Shown: positions 56,544-64,000 of the stretch, piece after piece
Numbering within the stretch: position 1 is the stretch's first letter
How the letters are laid out: each line of letters starts with the position of its first letter
From: Uloborus plumipes
Taxonomy: Eukaryota > Arthropoda > Arachnida > Araneae > Uloboridae
Direction of reading: 5' to 3'
Assembly: GCA_038373865.1 (NCBI GenBank)
Contig: JAXGGA010005586.1
Location: 1-64,000, forward strand
DNA: 64,000 nt
Notes under the pieces: model-generated
Told to the model about the DNA's origin: nothing
Seen by the model: only the letters and a program-made list of their open reading frames with translations
The model's database searches: none
Position numbers and translations under genes: made by a program

Positions 56544-57511
56544 TAGTATATAATGTAATGCTTAAAAATATTATCAAAAAATCATACTAATTATTAATTT
56601 TTAATGTAATATTTTTCTTTAAAGTGAGCTTCTATATTTCAAGCGCTGTTGTTACTAGCATTACTAGCAGTAGAACCTTGATTGATTATTCGAAGTAAAC
56701 AAGTCTGCAGCAGTTTTCGTGCAAATCTGTTTTGAAGAAAAAATTTAGCATGATTATGAGGAGGAGGGGAGCATTAGATAAATAATTAAACTGCCTAGTT
56801 AGAGACTATCAGAAACATCAATGATGTAGCTAGTTCTTTTCTTGATCCAATTAACGGATAATTAGGATTTTTTTTCCTCTACATAATTACGTGAATGAAT
56901 GTAAGGATTAAATTCTAGAGCGCATTTTATTGCTTTAACTATGTGTATTAATTAAAGTAGCTATTAAATGACGATTCAAACGATGTATGCGAGCATTCAA
57001 TGTGTATTTATTCTGCCTGAAAACCATTAAAAATATTTCTTTTGCTTACATTATAATAGTTAGCATGCGCATCCTGCAGCTTTAAAATTTCGTGATTCCT
57101 TATTTAAATGATTAGGGGACACTTTAACAATTATTGATTATATCTGAAGTACATAAATCTTAGTGTTTCTAACTCTTTTGAAAAAATAAGATTATGTTAT
57201 TAGTTAAAAAAGATTTAAGAACACCAGCCTCCACTTTAAAGAAATCGGTAATTCTTTTTAACATCTTAAAAAAAAAAATAATTTGTATAAAAATGCGAGT
57301 AGAAGTACTAAAAATAATTTGCTCATTAAATACAATGTCCAATCAGTTTTTTTCTTTCGAAGCAAAATTCCTTTTCTTATTAAAGATTCAGAAACATAGT
57401 GTTTCAGTTCTCACCTGTTGGAAATAAAATAGGAATAAAGAAAAACGAAGAAAAAAATCCTCAAATTTTTTATTTAAAAGTATACATTGAAGATAATCAT
57501 TAGTTTTGATG
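56544..57511. other. AT-rich non-coding stretch, nothing recognised
   Basis: A 77-codon lysine-rich ORF near 57.2-57.4 kb reflects A-rich sequence. Confidence 0.35.
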
Positions 57512-57591
57512 ACGGGCCCCTTGTCTAGTGGTTAGAAAAGTTTGATTGTAAATGGGGAGGTCAGGGGTTCAAATCCCGACTCGGGCATGGT
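57512..57591 (+). repeat. tRNA-like SINE head
   Basis: GGGCCCCTTGTCTAGTGGTT has an A-box-like TGTCTAGTGG and GGGGTTCAAATCCCGACTCG has a B box. The acceptor ends do not pair, so a functional tRNA is unlikely. CTCGGGCATGG is shared with the SINE at 32366. Confidence 0.5.
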
Positions 57592-57663
57592 GTGCTCTTT
57601 CTCTCTGCTGTTCTTGTAATTTTTTGCGTGAATGTGTTGAATTATTTATTTTGAATTAGTAGC

Positions 57664-58325
57664 ATGCAATTGCTGGTAAAGTTAAACAGCGAAGAGATGG
57701 CGTGTCATTTGGAAGCGGAAATAAATTGCACTCCATCGAGCCTTCAAGTCTTCAAGTCATCAAAGATCACCAGAAGAGAGCAGGTTGTAATAGCCCGTCT
57801 TCGCATCGGCCACAAACAAGATTCACACATAGACATCTTTTTTGCCACGAACCATCACCTCTATGCAACACATGTAATGTCAATCAGACAGTGTTGCATA
57901 TCCTCTCTGATTGTCCAAATTTCAATCATATTCGTTTCAAATTCTTTAATCATTTTCATCCATCTTTGAAGGAACTGTTGGGGGACACACCCCATCCGAA
58001 ACTGTTCCCGTTCCTTCAGGAGATTGTTTTTCTTGCTTTAATTTAGTGTTCATCCTTTGTCTTTGTTTTCGTCTCGTCTTTTATTATGAGTGTTTTTATA
58101 AGTTTTTCAAAATTGTTTTTCAGGTTGTTTCTTTTGGCTGTGTTTCAAAATTTAAAATTTCGTTTCTGTTCTATTTGTGGCAAATCTTTCAAAATTTTAA
58201 AAGTTTTACGTCTTTAGCCTCTCAAAAAATTTCGCATTTTTGGCTTTTCTCCCTACTTTAACTAATCTCTGCCACAGTATAGCCTATTGAGGCTTTTGCG
58301 CCATAAACAACCAATAAACCAACCA
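57664..58325 (+). pseudogene. 5'-truncated LINE: C-terminal ORF end, frameshifted, plus 3' UTR
   Basis: The translation in two frames gives the end of a non-LTR retrotransposon ORF2. Frame one reads REQVVIARLRIGH (to about 57810), and the adjacent frame then reads THRHLFCHEPSPLCNTCN followed by VLHILSDCPNF. The C-x2-C..H-x4-C arrangement and the RLRIGH lead-in are characteristic of the region after the RT/RNase H domains in I/Jockey-group arthropod LINEs. The reading ends at TAG near 58046. The tail up to 58325 finishes CCAATAAACCAACCAACC, a simple-repeat 3' end. There are no endonuclease or RT domains, so the copy is dead on arrival. The tRNA-like head just upstream suggests either independent insertion or a SINE using this LINE tail. 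Clade assignment is inference. Confidence 0.65.
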
Positions 58326-61300
58326 ACCAGCACGACTTCACTGTTACTCGTTCTCATAAGCAGCAATAGAATGATTTAAGTATTTATATTTACGATATTC
58401 AGAAATGATCTATGATTATGTCCGAGAACTTTGCCGAAATAAATTCATCTTCGAACGAAATTACTGAAATCGCTGCGATGAAATTTCGACACGAAGCTTG
58501 GTCAGGAACGGATGCAAGAGAGGGGCGATAGGGACGACAGGCCCTAACTTGGGGGACTCTTCTCTGATAAATTTTCGATATTGATGTTCTAAAAATGGAA
58601 TTTTATACAATTTTAATGAAGTGTGGGGCTTTCAACCGAAAATGTTTCGGGAATTGAAGTCCGAATCTTTTATGATTAATATTTGTAAACCAGTATGAAT
58701 ACTAAAAGTAGGAATGAAAAATCAATCGTCCCTCGCTTGAAAAATTTTTCGGATACACCCTTGAGCTTAGTGCGGTAGTTATTATTTGTTTCAATGAACT
58801 TTTTTATGACCTCCCCCCCACCCCTGAGAAAACACAGCAAATTTCTCGTGGTTGGGAACAAAAATCGGAAACAAACTAAAAACAGAGCTTTAAAACGAAG
58901 GGATGATGCCACAGCTTATCGTTTGGTCAGAAAGTTGGAAAGATCAGTGTGAAAAGAAAAAAAAGTTCGGCAAAAACAGAAAACAAATGTCAAGCATGTA
59001 ATTAAAAGAATTGCTGACAAAAGCAAAGATTGTATTGTTTGATTTAATGCTAATTAATGAACTAAACTCTATTAGGCAACATATTTTAAAGATTTTAATT
59101 TGTCCCTTGATGATTTAAAAAAATATTCCAAAATTCATTTGTTCAAAAACATGACCCATTTATAAGAAACAACTTCGAATAGAATCTATTTGTTTCAAAT
59201 GATAATTTAAACTTCTTAATGAGCTCATTCTTCATTAAAATCCGACATAACAGTGTAATTAAAATTCTCCTTAGAGATTCAATAGTTCTTGAGAGTGCTA
59301 ATGTCATTAACAAGTTTCTTGTAGTGCATTGACGGTTTCCTACTCTTGTTGTTGCTTTGCATTTTAACCGACTTCAAAAAAGGAGGAGGTTCTCAGTTAG
59401 ACCGAAATCTTTTTTTTGTTTTTGTTTCATGTATGTTCCCTGCTTAATCGAGAAAGCCTGGACAAATTTCAAAAAATTCTTTTTTTTTTGTTTAAAATTG
59501 TTTTCCTTTTAAATCAGGGCCGTAACAAAACCTTAGTTTCGGGTAGGGTTTTTTTTGGGGGGGGGGGGGGTATCAAACCTATTTCTCGTGAAATGTATAA
59601 AGTCGATAAAATTTGACTTCATGCTCTATATTCTGTTGATTTTTGTTACAATACGGTATTAACATGTGTGTAAAATGTTTTTAAAAAAATGACTCATCTT
59701 CTCAATGAAAAAAAAAAAACTGGATAGATGACTTTACTCATATACGCGCATTCGAAGGAGTACTTTTGAAATTTCTATCTTATTGGGGGGAGGGAGGGGG
59801 TGGCACTTATAAGATGTGTTAAATATAGAGTTTGGTACTTACAAATTTGAAGAAGTTTGGTGTTTTTTTTTAGTGGTGTTAAAAATTCGAAGAGAAAGGT
59901 GTATTGTTAAGAAATTATGTTTGCAATAACTACAATAAAAATAAATATTGCAGAAAAAACACTTAATTTGTACAATTATTCAATTTTGATAATTTCATTT
60001 TTCAAATGCAGTTTCAAAGTTTTTTTCAGAAAATTAAAATAAAATAACAGCAATATTTTTTTTTCAGTGAGAAACTATGAAAAGAATTTTTGTAGTAGCT
60101 TTGAAAAGTTTCGAAGGGGGTTTGAACCCTAAAAACATACCCCTTAAATACGGGAACCCGCATGAATGATCACATGGTCCGGGTTTGATAACTGGGTCCT
60201 GAAGACATCGAGGGACACTTTCAAAGTATTATTAGTAATAGTTTTGACAATTTTGAATGAAGGCTTCTCTGAAGCAAACATGACATTTATTAACTATCAT
60301 TGCTATATGGATTTTTTATTTTTATAAATGTCAATAACTTCCGACAGTATCATGAGTAACATACTGTTTTAAAATATAAATTAGTTGGGAAGTCTTTATT
60401 TTGTTTAAATGATTTTGATTAAATTAGCACACAAATAAATCGTGAAAGGAGGTAGAGGAACGAAAATTAGTTTTTAGTGTCAATCGTTTAAAATTGCAGA
60501 TGCCTTAATAGTTTTTTTTTCAATGGAGTACGTACATGAAAAAATAAGGTGAAATTTCGTTGTTATAACATCCATCTATTTGTGAATTACATTACGCTGA
60601 AATGTTTGAAATAAAAATATTTTTGAAAAAAAAAAAAAAAAAAACCACGTATTTGTGTAATGATATAAATGTTTCGTCCGAAATTTCGAGTAGTTTTTCT
60701 GAAAAATGTTAACGAAATATGATCAAATATCAGCTTAAGGTTTTGCTCCGACTTCAAAAATAATGTTTTGAAGTACTATCATTAATGTTCAAGGAATAAA
60801 GTAATGTTTTATTTTTCAGAGCAATTTCCTGCTATACTCGACTGCAATCTTTCTTGACTATAGAGAAATAAGCTGAGACCAAACAAAACAGTCTGAAATA
60901 TCCAACTTCTTTAGCTACAAATAAACGAGTTACATTGCACGTAATTTTTCAAAAAAATTGCTGCAAATATGTATATTTTACAACAAAATAAGATCATTTC
61001 ATATCCAATTTCTTCATTTTAATATGCTTAAATTGACATTAATATGTTTAAAGTTAATGATTAGATATTTGTTGATAAATATACCTGTGGTTAGGGCAAT
61101 TTGTCTTGCGTTCTTGGTTTAAATGCAATTCGAAACGTGTGTATATGAGATCCCGGATAATGGAATATTTTGCTTATTAGAATAATTTTTCGTGACAAAT
61201 TGGCTATTCCATTAAGCGGGCTCGACTGTAATTTCAATAATAAATAAATATGAGACTCACTTTTTGGCATTGATGAAATTGGATACCAACTACATGGGGT

Positions 61301-61619
61301 AGTGATGAAAGCCAAAGATTACAAGAAGTCTAATTATAACAAAAATAAAATTAAAAAAACATTTTGATTGATGTGCATTCTTGAGAGTGCTATATGTCAG
61401 TGATTCACAACCGGTGATCTGACGGACAGGCACTGGTCAGTAAATAATTTGCACAGACTTTCACAGAGAAGCAAAAGCAAAACATCACAGATCTACGATT
61501 TTTTTCGAAAAGTTCTTCCCCGGTCCGCGGGTCAAAAAAGGTTGGTTAAAAGTTGGCTATGCGATGCTGTATGTAACTATCGAATATACAATTACATTCT
61601 TATTGCTAAAGCTAAATCT
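58326..61619. other. Mostly unrecognised; scraps of the composite unit and hAT-like runs
   Basis: 59366-59400 carries ACCGACTTCAAAAAAGGAGG, the module end of the composite unit. 60605-60840 is a decayed foldback (GCTCCGACTTC..GAGCAATTTCC). G runs are at 59556-59570 and 59785. 61190-61232 ends GCGGGCTCGACTGTAA, like a pogo/Tigger end. No gene. Confidence 0.4.
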
Positions 61620-61830
61620 TCATATATAAAAACTGAATGTATGTACCTATGTATATCCTTTATAGACTCAAAAACTACCCGTCTGATTTCGCTAAAAATT
61701 TCACACTTTGTGTCCTCACTGGGCACATCAAGAGACCAATTTAAAAAAAAATCTGAGAGGTAGTTCTTTTTTTATTCCAATTTTTGTTGAGACTTCCACA
61801 TAAAAACTATATTTGTTTAACGCTTTCCTC
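61620..61830 (+). mobile_element. Helitron-like 5' end fragment
   Basis: TCATATATAAAAACTGAATG, then a GACTCAAAAACTACCCGTCT segment related to 4150-4330. No 3' terminus located. Confidence 0.35.
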
Positions 61831-62167
61831 CGTTTAAATCATTATTTAGTACTTCATCTCAACTTCCCCTCGATAGCTAATTTTGCGTTTGATATTGTCT
61901 TTGCTTCGCGTGGTTTTTTGGGGATTCTCTCAAATCAAATAGTTCAATGTTTCTTTCGTGAATATTCACCCTTGAATATACGAGGTGTTTTCAAGCTCTA
62001 AGGCCTCCGATTTTTTTGTTCTCCAGACTGGAAAGACATGAAAACATGTGAATTGTTTTAAAATGAGCTCGCGTTCTTTGTTAAAATATCACAGAGATGG
62101 CAACACTATGCAACAGATGGAATTTTAACGCCAGTCGCGAGAATGAGAACTGTTTTCGATACTTAAA

Positions 62168-62455
62168 ATGGCGACGTTTTCCTTACTTGAAGAGTGTGCA
62201 ATCATTCGTTTTCTGAATTTGCGTGGTGTGACACCAATTGAAATTCATCGACAGGTGAAGGAGACATGTGGTGATGGAATTATGGATGTGTCGAAAGTGC
62301 GTTCGTGGGTGCGACAGTTTAATGAAGGAAGAACATCGCGTGAAAACAAAACGAAACAACCTCGAGTTCGCACAAGCCGGTCAGACGACATGATCGAGAA
62401 AGTGGACAGAATTGTTTTTGGGGATAGCCAAATGACTGTCCCACAAACGAACGCA
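62168..62455 (+). pseudogene. Mariner transposase N-terminal fragment (left arm)
   Basis: It starts at ATG (MATFSLLEE) and reads about 95 codons. Residues 14-60 hold the mariner N-terminal helix-turn-helix: FLNLRGVTPIEIHRQV, then GIMDVSKVRSWVRQFNEGRT. This DNA-binding region recognises the TIR in intact transposases. It continues to VDRIVFGDSQMTVPQ and then runs into the inverted second copy, so the DDD/DD34D catalytic domain (roughly residues 130-340 in the family) is absent. The upstream TIR and leader are intact in outline. A non-functional truncation; any product could at most bind DNA, which is speculation. Confidence 0.75.
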
Positions 62456-62578
62456 CACATCCATAATTCCATCACCACATATCTCCTTCAACTGTCGATG
62501 AATTTCAAATGATGTCCCACCACGCAAATTCAGAAAAGGAATGACTGCACACTGTTCAAGTAAGGAAAACGTCGCCAT
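62456..62578 (-). pseudogene. Mariner transposase N-terminal fragment (right arm)
   Basis: On the minus strand an ATG at 62578 opens MATFSLLEQ, followed by FLNLRGGTSFEIHRQL and CGDGIMDV, nearly the same as the left arm. After about 41 codons the reading enters the complement of the left arm, so homology ends before the second half of the helix-turn-helix region. It is broken by the inversion junction. The left and right arms differ at several residues (VTPIE versus GTSFE), showing independent decay since the palindrome formed or descent from different copies. Confidence 0.7.
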
Positions 62579-62767
62579 TTTAAGTATCCAAAAAACAGTT
62601 TTCATTCTCACGACTAGCGTTGAAATTCCATCTGTCGCATATTGTTGCCATCTGTGTGATATGTTGAGAAAGAACGCGCGCTCATTTTAAAACAATCCAC
62701 ATGTTTCTATTTCTTTCCAATCTGGAGAAAAAAAATCGGAGGTCTTAGAACTTGAATGCACTTCGTA

Positions 62768-64000
62768 TAATGCTGCTGCTTTTATTTTCTCAAAAGTAGA
62801 AAAAGTTTTTTTAGAAAATCATCCCTGATAAAATACTTATTTAAGTTTAGTCTCACGTTGTCCTTCACGCCGATTTAAGGCGACAAGGGACTATCATTTT
62901 TTTCTTTAGCAATTTTCAATGAATTTCGTTGAAATTTGCAGCATAGCTATATGTTGCTAATACTAACACATATAAAAATTTTCGTTGAAATATTATAAAA
63001 TTAATTTTTTTTTTTAAATTTAAAATTTGAATTTTAACGCTTTTTCTATATTATTCCTAGCGCCTGAAATTTCATCAAAATGACAAAATATAAGCAAAAT
63101 GTGGAACATAAAACACCAGAAAATAAAATGTTGGGAGTACTTTTTCTATATATTGTGTCAAAAATTAAAGAAGAAAGAACAAACTATAATCTACATTTTT
63201 TTTGTAAAAAATATCCATATTTCAATAAAACATAGCAAATATATTCGACATAGCTAATAAAATAGAAAATTCCTTCCCAACAAAATGTTAACAAACCTCT
63301 TAAGTACATGGCAAAAATGTTTTTAGTAAATTTAAATAATAATTTTGGAATCACTGGAACAGTATGAAATTTATAAACACGCGTAAAATTATGTTTCGAG
63401 AAAATCAACATTTACTGTTGTATATTTCATTATTAAATTCGTTTTGAATACAAATTCACCTCAAATAAGGTAAAGCTATTTATTTACAATAGCAATAACA
63501 TGTATTTCAATCATATAGTTTTTGGAAATATCATCAAAGAAGAACCGATTTTTTGACCATTTTTTGCTCATCTGAAAGTCCCTTCTCACCTTAATGGACC
63601 ACGTTGTCACAAAAAATACCTTCGTGGATTTTGAGTGTTGCAGTTTAACCCGCTTGACGCAGGGCATATTCACTAGTTAAGCATATTATTCTTATCTTTA
63701 TATGCTACTATTATACCTTTTAACAATTACGAATAAAAAAAATACTAAATTCATGTATCTTTTCACACATAACTTTATACACAGCAGTGGAACGTTTTCC
63801 CCAAAATAAATCTGAAGTTAAAAAGTAAGAACATCTTTCGACATTGCTAAACAAGAACAAATAAATCATTCCTCCGCGAAAGTTTAACGACGACTGCAAC
63901 CATGTGAAGTAGTAAAAAGGTCGCTGCAAACGCAAGAACACTGGAAATTCTTACACCGTAAGTTAAGAGCAAACAAGAACTTAACTTGTGCTGCTTTTCA
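62768..64000. other. AT-rich non-coding stretch, nothing recognised
   Basis: Only short ORFs of translated AT-rich composition. No RNA gene or repeat family. Confidence 0.4.

Larger units (their letters stand above)
61979..62767. mobile_element. Palindromic (head-to-head) mariner derivative, 789 bp
   Basis: TA flanks TACGAGGTGTTTTCAAGCTC at the left and its imperfect complement, ending CACTTCGTA, at the right. From each end inward the sequence is the same: TIR, 5' UTR, transposase start. The two halves meet at about 62455. The element therefore has two 5' ends and lacks the catalytic and 3' parts. The arms differ by many substitutions, so the palindrome is old. Confidence 0.8.

Noticed and set aside
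57512..57591. Functional tRNA gene
   Set aside because: The acceptor stem does not close, and the head sequence is shared with a SINE at 32.4 kb.

Overview
The window looks like intergenic DNA from a AT-rich metazoan nuclear genome, most likely an arthropod (an arachnid is possible, but I cannot fix the species). The reasons are: no bacterial-style gene packing; no long credible ORF; many families of short non-autonomous DNA transposons with clean target-site duplications; tRNA-derived SINE-like units; Helitron-like ends; a truncated LINE; and a mariner derivative. I find no intact host protein-coding gene. The only recognisable coding sequences are broken transposon genes: two mariner transposase N-termini, a LINE C-terminus, and a transposon protein on the minus strand near 19.5-20.1 kb.

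Region by region. 0-4.7 kb: nested MITEs (Tigger-like in hAT-like; a Harbinger-like MITE and a 1.24-kb TIR element in a piggyBac-like MITE). 4.7-15.9 kb: a probable assembly artefact. Two copies of about 2 kb of the same locus (4704-6870 and 13975-15905) flank about 7 kb of scrambled sequence that decays into a pure G/T strand (A-free about 9206-13974). Other copies of the embedded MITE act as an internal reference. They show that the left copy is clean then becomes noisy, while the right copy is noisy then becomes clean. About 9.41 kb of the window is therefore probably not real genome. The very long ORFs here exist only because a strand with no A (complement with no T) cannot spell a stop codon.

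15.9-22 kb: a SINE, an ~80-bp tandem repeat holding a Harbinger-like MITE, an inverted repeat whose arms carry a hammerhead-ribozyme-like core, then a Helitron-like relic split by a 2.1-kb TIR transposon and a hAT-like MITE. 24-26.5 kb and 39.2-41.6 kb: two copies, in opposite orientation, of a ~1.9-kb composite mobile unit carrying two tRNA-like modules and a foldback end. 29.7-38 kb: Helitron, MITEs, SINE, and a short compositionally odd island (36.83-37.35 kb). 42-48.7 kb: repeats with ~125-bp internal units and several TIR elements. 49.7-56.5 kb: Helitron-like elements, a hAT-like MITE, a piggyBac-like MITE and a 24-bp minisatellite. 57.5-64 kb: tRNA-like head plus a 5'-truncated LINE, and a palindromic mariner.

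The elements do not form a pathway. The value of the window is as a record of nested transposition, in several cases with an empty-site paralogue inside the same window, plus one large sequencing or assembly error that must be recognised before anything in 5.3-14.6 kb is interpreted.
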